A DNA stretch of 38,766 nt from Archangium violaceum Cb vi76 (GTDB lineage: Bacteria > Myxococcota > Myxococcia > Myxococcales > Myxococcaceae): contig NZ_JPMI01000130.1 of assembly GCF_000733295.1 (NCBI RefSeq), positions 1 to 38,766 on the forward strand, given 5' to 3'. The position numbers were made by a program, and so were the translations under genes. Below, piece by piece: positions 1 to 6,484 of this stretch. Numbering within the stretch: the stretch's first letter is position 1; every line of letters begins with the position of its first letter. The notes under the pieces were generated by a model. The model was not told where the DNA came from. It saw only the letters and a list, made by a program, of their open reading frames with translations, and did not search any database.

Positions 1-33
1 AGAGGGAGAGGGCGCATGCGCAACACGACTATT

Positions 34-50
34 TCCACGAACTCCGTGGA
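34..50 (-). terminator. Possible weak hairpin after the hydrolase gene
   Basis: A perfect 6-bp inverted repeat (TCCACG, 5-base loop, CGTGGA) lies 8 bases past the stop codon of the minus-strand hydrolase gene. It could form a short hairpin at the 3' end of the operon transcript. No T-run follows it on the minus strand, so intrinsic termination is doubtful. Confidence 0.25.
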
Positions 51-57
51 CGCTCCA

Positions 58-810
58 CTAGGTGACGGTGGTGACGGAGCGCACGGCTTCCACCACCACC
101 TCGGGCTCCGTGAGCTGCGGGAAGTGTCCGCTCCGGCTCGCGAGCATCTGCCTTCCCCGGGGCGATAGGGCGGCCAGGCGCCGTTGGTGTTCCGCTCGTG
201 CGGCGAGGGCCTGCTCCGCAGTGGCCCAGGACATGGCGGGCTTCCCGCCCGTCACGACCACGAGTGGAACGTCCGGGAAGGGGCCCGCCCGCTGGATGAG
301 GTCGACGGTGCGCGAGACGTGTTCCGTCTCGCCGAGCTCATCCCTTCCGAACAGTGCCTCGAGCGTGCGTTGGGCGAAACGCTGAAAGCCGCTTCGATGG
401 CTGGCCATGACACCGACGTCCTCGGGCGCGGTGGCATCGAGCAGCACCACGCCTGAAACCTCCGCTGGGTATGTCCGGGCGAAGAGATTGACGGCCAGGC
501 CTCCGAGCGAATGACCCACCAGCACGTAGGGCGGAGGCAGTTGGGCGTGACTCAGGAGCGCACGGAGCGACTCGACGAGGACGTCTCCGGTCTGCGGGAC
601 CACCGGCTTTCCGCTGCCACCGAGCCCCGGGCGGTTGTACGCGAAGACGGTCCCCAGCGCGGACAGGGGCTCCCATACCCTGAGCCATCCCTCGATGGGG
701 CCTCCGGCTCCGTTGATGAGCACCAGGGTGGGGGAGCCCTGTCCCGCGATGAGGTACTCGAGCTCCTGCCCCTGGATGCGGGCCTTCTGCTTCGGAGGAA
801 GTGGCTTCAT
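58..810 (-). CDS. Alpha/beta hydrolase
   Basis: This 250-residue protein has the hallmarks of a soluble single-domain alpha/beta hydrolase. The nucleophile elbow GHSLGG lies at residues 99-104 with Ser101 as the presumed nucleophile. An oxyanion-type loop (NGAGGP) follows an early strand near residue 33, a likely acid lies in LLDATAPED (Asp125 region), and the catalytic His is His229 in SGHFPQ. The length is normal for the family and no signal peptide is seen, so it is probably cytoplasmic. The substrate cannot be named. It is the last gene of a three-gene minus-strand operon, starting 6 bases after the stop of the L7/L12-like gene, so it is probably co-transcribed with the radical SAM enzyme. 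The ATG at 810 has only a poor Shine-Dalgarno, which fits translational coupling to the gene before it. Confidence 0.85.
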   Translation of the reverse strand: MKPLPPKQKARIQGQELEYLIAGQGSPTLVLINGAGGPIEGWLRVWEPLSALGTVFAYNRPGLGGSGKPVVPQTGDVLVESLRALLSHAQLPPPYVLVGHSLGGLAVNLFARTYPAEVSGVVLLDATAPEDVGVMASHRSGFQRFAQRTLEALFGRDELGETEHVSRTVDLIQRAGPFPDVPLVVVTGGKPAMSWATAEQALAARAEHQRRLAALSPRGRQMLASRSGHFPQLTEPEVVVEAVRSVTTVT

Positions 811-816
811 GTCGTT

Positions 817-1758
817 CTAGCCGGCGGGGCGCGGCTCCGCGTTCGCGCCGCCCTCGCGCAGGAACTTCACGGCCTGCTCGGCCCGGGCCCTCGTGAGCCG
901 TTTCAATACCGCGTCCGGAATCCACTTCAACACCGTGGGGCCGTCGATGTATCCGCCGCGCCGCAGCTCCGTCAGCCGGCGCGCCACCTCCTTCGACGAG
1001 AACCCCGCCTCCAGAATCCAGACATCGAACAGCTTCCGCTCGAGCGGTGGATGCGAGGGCCGCAGCCAGGCCAGTGGATCCCCCGGGGATTGGTCCTCGG
1101 AGACCCGCACCGAGACCCGCAGGCCATGACGGCGCGCGATGCCCTCCACGGCCGTGTAGCCCGGGGCGAGGTCGAGATCCTGGAACACCGCGCCCAGCGT
1201 CAACACCGGCTCGCCGGGCCTGGAGCCCTCCCTCCACGCGGGCTGCACGTCGAAGGGCGCCAGCGTCACCAGCGGTCCGTCATCCGCGTACAGCTCCTCG
1301 ACCACCGCCGAGACCGTCTCGGCCTTCGTCTTCTTCGGCAGCGTTCCGTGCAGCTCGAAGAGGCTCACGATGCAGCCATGCGCGTGCCGGATGCGCGTCT
1401 CCACCTTCCCGCCCCGCACCCGCAGGTACTCCTCGTAGGAGTCCTGCAACGTCAACGTCCACGGGTCGTGGAGGAACACCTGGTGGCCCGTGCTCCAGAC
1501 GCGCAGCTCGCCCTGGTCCGCCAGGTCCGCCTCGCTCTGCGTGAGGCTGTACGTCTGCGTGAGGACCCGCAGCGGCGACGGATTCTCCGGCTCCTCGTGC
1601 CGCGACCCGGGCGACCCGCGCCACCGCTCGTGCTCCTCGAGCACCTGGGACAGCTCGGCCGCCACTCGCGCGGCGAGCTCCTCGGTGGGGAACCGGCCCA
1701 CGATGGTGTAGCTGCCGCTGTTGTTGCTCGCGAAGGCATTCCAGACGTGAATCCTCAC
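817..1758 (-). CDS. Protein with a ribosomal L7/L12 C-terminal-like domain, partner of the radical SAM enzyme
   Basis: This predicted 313-residue cytoplasmic protein starts at GTG 1758, whose last two bases belong to the upstream gene's stop (GTGA overlap). Residues 1-45 (RIHVWNAFASNNSGSY onward) look like a compact alpha/beta unit, and residues 60-235 are not recognised. Residues 242-310 follow the ribosomal L7/L12 C-terminal fold closely by eye: a FDV strand, an 'AG..SKEV...L.EL' helix, then 'PDAVLKR', 'ARAEQAVKFL' and 'EGGANAE', matching the FDV / aG..k..VI / aP..+K / A...L...GA.ve pattern. This is pattern matching, not an alignment score. It is far longer than L7/L12 (about 120 residues) and lacks its N-terminal dimer domain. 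The tight coupling to a radical SAM enzyme suggests a partner, substrate or recognition subunit, which is inference. In Archaea-free bacteria this fold is also shared with ClpS-type adaptors. Confidence 0.75.
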   Translation of the reverse strand: MRIHVWNAFASNNSGSYTIVGRFPTEELAARVAAELSQVLEEHERWRGSPGSRHEEPENPSPLRVLTQTYSLTQSEADLADQGELRVWSTGHQVFLHDPWTLTLQDSYEEYLRVRGGKVETRIRHAHGCIVSLFELHGTLPKKTKAETVSAVVEELYADDGPLVTLAPFDVQPAWREGSRPGEPVLTLGAVFQDLDLAPGYTAVEGIARRHGLRVSVRVSEDQSPGDPLAWLRPSHPPLERKLFDVWILEAGFSSKEVARRLTELRRGGYIDGPTVLKWIPDAVLKRLTRARAEQAVKFLREGGANAEPRPAG

Positions 1759-2774
1759 GGCGTCCCTCCCGCGTCTGTCTCCAGCCCGTACCCCGCCACA
1801 CGCGCGCAGCCAGGCAGCCGCGACGCCGAGCCCAGCTCCGCCCTCCGCTCGCGCCACACCGCCATCACGTCCGCCGTGTCCCCCACCGGAATCGCCACGT
1901 GGTGGAAGCTGCACGGCATCACCTTCCGGTCGCTCGTCAGCACCAGGTAGTCCCTCCCCGCGCCGCAGTCCGTGCGCCGGAACAGCCTCGGCACCCGCTC
2001 CATCCGCTCGCCCCAGCAGACGTCCAGCTTCAGCTGGCACCGGCCCGCCAGCGCCCGGCCCAGCAGCTCCACCTTCCTCGCCAGCTCGCCCGCCTGCACG
2101 GGGGACAGGTGCAGCGCCCGGTCCACTCCGTTGTAGCTGAGCAGCAGCACGTCCCGGCACCCGCGCGACACCAGCTCCAGCACCACCGTCTCCAGCGATG
2201 CGAGCCGCTCGGGCGTCACCAGGTAGTTGACGCCGAAGCGCGCCCCCGCGTCCGCCAGCTCCTCCACCTTCCGCCGCCAGTCATTGTCCTCGTAGAGCGA
2301 CAGCCGGCACTGCCCGTAGCGTCCCCGGAGGGCCGCCAGCCGTCGCGCGGTGAGCGCCAGCCCATTGGTGGTGAAGCTCACCGCCAGTGGGGTCTCGTCG
2401 TACAGCCGACACACCAGCTCCTCGAAGCGGGGGAACACCCACGGCTCGCCCCCTCCGAAGGCCACCTCCAGCACCCCCGCCTCCGCCAGCCCCGCCAGCA
2501 CCCGGAAGGCCTCGTCCGCCGTCCAGGCGCTCTTCGCCTCCAGGTCCCGCGAGCAGAAGGTGCATGCCAGGTTGCAGCGGTTGGTGATGCCGAACTGGAG
2601 CGCCCTCGGCGCGCGCTGGCGCAGGTGTGCCGTCTCCGGCCCCTCGCACAGCGCGTTCATCCCGCTGTCCCGCTCGAAGAGCAGCAGCGCTCCATCCATC
2701 GGGAAGCGCCGCAGGCGGGCGAGCGCCGGCGGGACGGGGAGGTGCTCGAAGGAGGGGAGGGGGGCTTCGGACAT
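1755..2774 (-). CDS. Radical SAM enzyme with SPASM-like C-terminus
   Basis: A 339-residue radical SAM protein. The cluster-binding motif CxxxCxxC is CNLACTFC at Cys67, Cys71 and Cys74, preceded by the strand FGITNR. The SAM-contact motif GGGEP is at 107-111, followed by SFTTNG at 133-138. Late cysteines (Cys253, Cys270, Cys288, Cys323), two of them flanking a YLVLTSDRKVMPC segment, resemble the auxiliary-cluster region of SPASM or twitch-type peptide-modifying enzymes. The ATG at 2774 has GAGG about 8 bases upstream. The stop overlaps the GTG of the next gene, so the two are translated together. Known SPASM enzymes modify peptides or proteins, but no precursor peptide is visible within 1 kb. 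The neighbouring L7/L12-like protein is the only obvious candidate partner. Function beyond the superfamily is not assignable from sequence alone. Confidence 0.9.
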   Translation of the reverse strand: MSEAPLPSFEHLPVPPALARLRRFPMDGALLLFERDSGMNALCEGPETAHLRQRAPRALQFGITNRCNLACTFCSRDLEAKSAWTADEAFRVLAGLAEAGVLEVAFGGGEPWVFPRFEELVCRLYDETPLAVSFTTNGLALTARRLAALRGRYGQCRLSLYEDNDWRRKVEELADAGARFGVNYLVTPERLASLETVVLELVSRGCRDVLLLSYNGVDRALHLSPVQAGELARKVELLGRALAGRCQLKLDVCWGERMERVPRLFRRTDCGAGRDYLVLTSDRKVMPCSFHHVAIPVGDTADVMAVWRERRAELGSASRLPGCARVAGYGLETDAGGTP

Positions 2775-2819
2775 GGTGGGGCCTCGCTCCTCGGGCCAGG
2801 GGGGAGGATAGCGGAGGGA

Positions 2820-2835
2820 GCCGCCCGTGGGCGGC
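2820..2835. promoter_or_regulatory. Dyad in the divergent promoter region of the radical SAM operon and kinase
   Basis: A perfect inverted repeat, GCCGCCC-gt-GGGCGGC, sits in the 147-base gap between the divergent radical SAM operon (start 2774) and the histidine kinase gene (start 2922). It is placed where a regulator could act on both transcription units. It is very GC-rich, so chance is a serious alternative, and no promoter hexamers could be assigned around it. Confidence 0.3.
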
Positions 2836-2921
2836 CGAGGAGCCGGGTGTCTTCCCCTGCTCGCGTCGCGTGGGCGGTCGTGCGAGCATGCCCGGGTGGT
2901 GGTTCGAGACGAGGCCCGGCG

Positions 2922-4631
2922 ATGACGATTCGCGCCAAGGTGTTCCTGTTCGCCTTGTTGGCGGTCGGGCTCGTGTGCCTCATGGGCGTCCACCTCTATG
3001 CCGGGGCCCAGAAGGGCCAGTACATCCGCGAGCAGCTCACCGCCATCCAGGAGCAGCGCGACAGCTACGAGCGGCTGCATTCGCTCGCCTGGCCCTACCT
3101 GAGCATGCTGGCCCAGACGCGGCGCGTGGAGGGCAGCACCGCGCTCGCCCAGCGCGAGCTGATGCAGAAGGTGGACGTGGAGCTGGCGCTGCTCGAGGAC
3201 AGCCTGTTGCGCGAGGAGCGGTGGTTGGGCAACAGGTCCGAGGAGATCGAGCGGCAGCAGCAGCAGGAGCTCCGCGAGGCCCTGCGGCAATGGTCGGAGT
3301 GGGCGGCGGCACGGGTGCGCGCCCTCCCCGAGGGCTCCTCGGTGGGCTCCACCTTGGAGTGGTTCCTGTACTCCCAGTTCGAGCAGACCGTGGGCCAGCG
3401 CATCAAGGACATGCAGGAGGCCGAGAAGGCCGAAATGGACGAGCTGCGGCGCCGCTGGAACGAGAACGTCCAGCTCACCCGGCAACTGGCGCTCGTCTTT
3501 CCCGCCATCTGCCTCGTGCTCGTGCTGGCGCTCGCCTTCGCCATCCTCACCCCCCTGCAGCGCTCGCTCCGCGGGCTCATGGCCGTGGCCGAGCGCATCG
3601 GGCGAGGGGACTTCGACATCCAGCTTCCCCCGGCGGGCCATGACGAGCTGGGCCGGCTCACCCATGCCTTCGACCGGATGGCGCGCGAGCTGCGTGAGTC
3701 GCTCGAGGAGAAGCAGCGGCTCATCCGCACCGAGGCCGAGGCCTCCGAGCGCGAGGCCCGCCGCTACAACGCCCTGCTGGAGGACACGGTGCGCACCCGC
3801 ACCGCCGAGCTCGCCGAGGCCAACGTCCGCCTCCAGGACAGCCTCCAGCAACTCCAGTCCGCCCAGGAGCAGCTGCTCTTCGCGGACCGGCTCGCCTCCG
3901 TGGGCCGGCTCGCCGCGGGCGTGGGTCATGAAATCAACAACCCACTCGCCTACATCCTCAGCAACCTGCGCTACGTCCACCAGGAGTTGAAGGAGCAGCC
4001 CGGCGCTCCCTCCGCGGAGGCCCGCGAGGAGATGATCTCCGCGCTCTCCGAGGCCAGCGAGGGCGCCGAGCGCGTGCGCCTCATCGTGCAGGACCTCCGC
4101 TCACTGGCACGGCCGGATGACGTGGCGCTCGGCCCGGTGGACCTGGCCGAGGTGGTGCGCGGCTCGGCCAAGATGGCCCGGCACGAGGTGCGGGACAAGG
4201 CCCGCCTGGTGGAGGACTGTGGCGGCGTGCCTCCCGTGCAGGCCAACGCGGCGCGTCTGGGGCAGGTGTTCCTCAACCTCCTCATCAACGCGGCGCACGC
4301 CATCCCGCCGGGCCAGGCGCAGGAGAACGAGATTCGCGTGGCGGCCCGGCTCTCCGCCCCGGATCGCGTCACCGTGGAAGTGCGCGACACTGGCGCCGGC
4401 ATCTCCGCCGAGAACCTGCGGCGCATCTTCGATCCCTTCTTCACCACCAAGCCCATCGGCGTGGGCACGGGGCTGGGGCTGTCGGTGTGCCACCGCATCA
4501 TCACCGCGCTCGGGGGAGAGATTCGCGTGGAGAGCGAGCCTGGCCGCGGCACCTGCTTCTTCATCACCCTGCCCGTGGCCGAGCGCTCCGGGGACGCTGG
4601 ACCGCCATCTTCCGGCCAGTCCGCCGCCTGA
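2922..4631 (+). CDS. Membrane sensor histidine kinase (HAMP, HisKA, HATPase)
   Basis: A 569-residue inner-membrane sensor kinase. Transmembrane segment 1 is at about 7-27, a helical periplasmic sensor runs 28-188, transmembrane segment 2 is 190-210, HAMP is about 210-262, and a coiled coil spans 262-320. The phosphoacceptor is His336 in GVGHEINNPL. The ATPase domain shows the N box (Asn456 in LLINAAHA), G1 (DTGAGIS, from Asp489), the F box (FDPFFTTK, 503-510) and G2 (GTGLGL, 515-520), all intact, so it should be active. The HEINNPL form places it with the HisKA kinases common in myxobacteria. There is no response regulator next to it, so it is an orphan whose partner lies elsewhere. The ATG at 2922 is chosen because it begins the hydrophobic signal-anchor; the reading frame stays open far upstream only because of the high GC. 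The C-terminal 15 residues are low-complexity. Confidence 0.9.
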   Translation: MTIRAKVFLFALLAVGLVCLMGVHLYAGAQKGQYIREQLTAIQEQRDSYERLHSLAWPYLSMLAQTRRVEGSTALAQRELMQKVDVELALLEDSLLREERWLGNRSEEIERQQQQELREALRQWSEWAAARVRALPEGSSVGSTLEWFLYSQFEQTVGQRIKDMQEAEKAEMDELRRRWNENVQLTRQLALVFPAICLVLVLALAFAILTPLQRSLRGLMAVAERIGRGDFDIQLPPAGHDELGRLTHAFDRMARELRESLEEKQRLIRTEAEASEREARRYNALLEDTVRTRTAELAEANVRLQDSLQQLQSAQEQLLFADRLASVGRLAAGVGHEINNPLAYILSNLRYVHQELKEQPGAPSAEAREEMISALSEASEGAERVRLIVQDLRSLARPDDVALGPVDLAEVVRGSAKMARHEVRDKARLVEDCGGVPPVQANAARLGQVFLNLLINAAHAIPPGQAQENEIRVAARLSAPDRVTVEVRDTGAGISAENLRRIFDPFFTTKPIGVGTGLGLSVCHRIITALGGEIRVESEPGRGTCFFITLPVAERSGDAGPPSSGQSAA

Positions 4632-4733
4632 GCTGTCCAACGCCGGACGTCCGGCGGACGCAAGGGGTTGGCGAACGCGGGATGTTCACCATCTTGTGCT
4701 CGCAAGCCATCCGACATCGAGGAGGAGGACCGG

Positions 4734-5096
4734 ATGCCACCGCGTGGAGTGAAGAGCCCGAAGCGTCAGCGTCAGTACTCGAAGATCAAACAGTCCGCGC
4801 GCAAGCGTGGCGCCAGCACCGGCCGGGCCGAGGAGCTCGCCGCCCGCGTCGTCAACAAGCAGCGCCGCAAGGCCGGTGAGACGAAGGGCACCGCGAAGCG
4901 CTCGGCGAAGAAGACGTCCGCGAAGAGCTCCTCGCGCCGGGCGAAACCGGCCCGCGGCACGCGCAGCACCGGAGCCAAGTCCCGCAGCCGCACCACCGCC
5001 GCCAAGACGCGGCGCAAGTCGAGCGGCTCGACCAGCTCGCGCTCCCGCTCGTCCGGCTCGCGCGGCCGTTCCCGTTCCTCTCGCTCGAAGAAGTAG
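4734..5096 (+). CDS. Lys/Arg/Ser-rich basic protein (myxobacterial 'plasmid stabilization' / chromatin-like family)
   Basis: A 120-residue, extremely basic protein. The ATG at 4734 follows a very strong Shine-Dalgarno (GGAGGAGGA, 4721-4729). The N-terminal 50 residues (MPPRGVKSPKRQRQYSKIK, then a helix with GRAEELAARVVNKQ) match a small myxobacterial family usually annotated as plasmid stabilization or Rho-N-like protein; that name is from memory of annotations. From residue about 50 the protein is disordered and made of Lys-, Ala-, Arg- and Ser-rich stretches (KRSAKKTSAKSSSRRAK, later TSSRSRSSGSRGRSRSS), resembling histone H1-like tails or an RS domain. A role in binding DNA or RNA is inferred from charge. 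It stands alone, downstream of the kinase and followed by a hairpin repeat. Confidence 0.85.
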   Translation: MPPRGVKSPKRQRQYSKIKQSARKRGASTGRAEELAARVVNKQRRKAGETKGTAKRSAKKTSAKSSSRRAKPARGTRSTGAKSRSRTTAAKTRRKSSGSTSSRSRSSGSRGRSRSSRSKK

Positions 5097-5110
5097 ACGG
5101 GCGCGGCGCT

Positions 5111-5143
5111 CCCTCTCCCTTTGGGAGAGGGGTGGGGTGAGGG
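5111..5143. repeat. Hairpin repeat CCCTCTCCC-ttt-GGGAGAGGG with GGGTGAGGG tail
   Basis: A perfect 9-bp inverted repeat with a TTT loop (5111-5131), followed by the tail GGGTGAGGG (5135-5143), lies 15 bases past the stop of the basic-protein gene. This motif is familiar as a dispersed intergenic repeat in many GC-rich bacteria. It may end transcription or only stabilise the 3' end of the message, since no T-run follows. A related CCTCACCC segment occurs at 28441 after another gene. Confidence 0.6.
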
Positions 5144-5156
5144 TCTTCCAGTCCCC

Positions 5157-5188
5157 TGTTGACTGGCAATTGAAATGTCACACCACCC
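5157..5188. mobile_element. Possible solo terminus of an IS21-type element
   Basis: This is a short AT-rich island in very GC-rich DNA. It begins TGTTGACTGGCAATTGAAAT and continues TGTCACACC, which resembles, from memory, the terminal inverted repeats of IS21-family elements (TGT.GA.TGGCA...AAA.TG.CAC). No transposase and no second end were found nearby, so at best it is a remnant. The resemblance was judged by eye only. Confidence 0.3.
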
Positions 5189-5190
5189 AC

Positions 5191-5320
5191 CTGCCGGCTC
5201 CGCGCTGGCTGGTGCGCGTGGGGCTGTACCTGGAGCTGCTCTCCGACGAGGAGCGGGGCATGCTGGAGCGGGCTCCCGCGCTGGCGCCCATCCGGGCGCT
5301 CAGCGGCCCAGGGCTGACTG
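5191..5320 (+). pseudogene. Unidentified gene fragment
   Basis: In the plus-strand frame beginning at 5191, this stretch reads as plausible protein (APRWLVRVGLYLELLSD followed by EERGMLERAPALAPIRAL). The composition is balanced, unlike the Ala/Arg/Pro-rich readings typical of non-coding frames here. It has no start codon, no stop at the expected place, and runs into the 3' end of the opposing glycosyltransferase gene. It directly follows the putative IS terminus, so it may be the tail of a gene cut by insertion. The parent family is not recognised. Confidence 0.3.
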
Positions 5321-6343
5321 GTACACCCGCGCGAGCGCCCGGGCCTCGTTCGCCACACCGAAGCGCGCCCGGGCCTCCTCGGCGGCGTTGAGCCCCACCT
5401 GCCTCGCCCGCTCCGGCTCGTGGAGCAACTGGCGCAACAGCTCGCGCAGCCCGGCCACGTCGCCCGGCTCGAAGAGGAAGCCGGTGCGGCCGTGCTCGAT
5501 GAAGGAGGGCACGTGCGGCAGCCGGCTCATCACCGTGCAGCAGCCACACGCCATCGCCTCCAGCATCACCATGGAGAAGGACTCGAAGTGCGTGGGGTTC
5601 ACCAGCACGCTCAACCCCTGGTACCAGGGCACCACCGGGCGCTGCTCCCCGGCCAGCACCAGGCGTCCACCCGTTCTGGCGCGCAGCTGTTCGGCCCAGG
5701 CCTGGTCCCGTCCCTTGGCCAGCCCCACGAGCACCGGCGTCCACTCGGACGCGGGGAGCTCGGGCAGCAGCGGGGTGAGGGCCTCGACGAAGTCTCCCTG
5801 GCCCTTGCTGGGACGGATGCGGCCCACCACGCCGACTCCCCGCCGGCCGCCGAGTCCCAGCGCCTTCCACGCCGCGTCCCGGTCCACCGGCGGCGTGAAG
5901 CGCTCCAGGTCCACGCCGTGCGGCACCAGCTGCGAGGGCCTCCCCATCCACTCGGCGCTCTGCGCGTTGAGCGTGACGAGCTGCTCGGCGAAGCGGGTGA
6001 GGAATCGCGTGAAGCGGCCCGGCGGTTTGCCTCCGTGGCGCGTGTAGACGAGCCGCACCTCCTGGCCCACCCACCGCAGCAGCAGCCCGGCCAGCAGCTC
6101 GTTGTTCCGGTGCGCGTGCCACACCACCGGCTCCTGGCGGATGCGCCGCCACAGCTCGCTCCAGGCGATGCGCGGCACGTCCTCCTCCAGGTTGCCGCCC
6201 ACCGCCCGCGTCTCCATCAACCGCGCCAGCTCGGTGACGATGCGCTCGGTGTGCGCGGTGACGCCGGTGCGGCGCCGATGGAAGTGCGGATGGACGACGA
6301 GCAAGGCGCCACCGTCTGTACCCCACTCCCACTCCGCCCGCAT
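5300..6343 (-). CDS. GT4-type glycosyltransferase
   Basis: A 347-residue GT-B-fold glycosyltransferase. The N-terminal half has VVHPHFHRRRTGVTAHTERI, giving the Gly-rich acceptor-side loop, and then VVWHAHRNNELLAG. The interdomain PHGVDLERF follows, then VGRIRPSKGQGDFVEAL at the start of the donor domain. The retaining-GT E-x7-E motif is Glu254 and Glu262 within FESFSMVMLEAMACG. These are standard GT4 features and the length is normal. It probably transfers a nucleotide-activated sugar in cell-surface polysaccharide or lipopolysaccharide synthesis at the cytoplasmic face of the membrane; the exact sugar is unknown. Start choice is uncertain: ATG 6343 is used, but an in-frame ATG at 6391 adds 16 residues, and neither has a good Shine-Dalgarno. 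It stands alone, divergent from the DUF763 gene. Confidence 0.85.
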   Translation of the reverse strand: MRAEWEWGTDGGALLVVHPHFHRRRTGVTAHTERIVTELARLMETRAVGGNLEEDVPRIAWSELWRRIRQEPVVWHAHRNNELLAGLLLRWVGQEVRLVYTRHGGKPPGRFTRFLTRFAEQLVTLNAQSAEWMGRPSQLVPHGVDLERFTPPVDRDAAWKALGLGGRRGVGVVGRIRPSKGQGDFVEALTPLLPELPASEWTPVLVGLAKGRDQAWAEQLRARTGGRLVLAGEQRPVVPWYQGLSVLVNPTHFESFSMVMLEAMACGCCTVMSRLPHVPSFIEHGRTGFLFEPGDVAGLRELLRQLLHEPERARQVGLNAAEEARARFGVANEARALARVYQSALGR

Positions 6344-6455
6344 CTGATTCTGTCCAAGGACCGCGGCTGGCTCCTCGGTGATTGCCCGCATGGAGAGCGG
6401 CCGGGCCCGAGGCTCCGCGCGCGCCACCGTGAAGAAGGACCCGAGGCCAGAGGTT

Positions 6456-6481
6456 GACTCCAGGAGGTTACCTCCGGAGTC
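6456..6481. promoter_or_regulatory. 26-bp dyad covering the DUF763 ribosome-binding site
   Basis: A nearly perfect palindrome, GACTCC-a-GGAGGT-t-ACCTCC-GGAGTC, ends 3 bases before the ATG of the DUF763 gene. In RNA both GGAG-type segments (6463-6467 and 6476-6479) would be paired with CCTCC and CTCC, which would hide the Shine-Dalgarno. In DNA it is a classic operator-like dyad between divergent genes. Only one extra A breaks the symmetry. Whether it acts through a repressor or through RNA folding is not known. Confidence 0.55.
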
Positions 6482-6484
6482 ATC

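Noticed and set aside
817-2160. A longer version of the L7/L12-like protein starting near 2160
   Set aside because: The upstream part overlaps the radical SAM gene in another frame and is low-complexity; GTG 1758 gives the proper gene start with a 4-base overlap.
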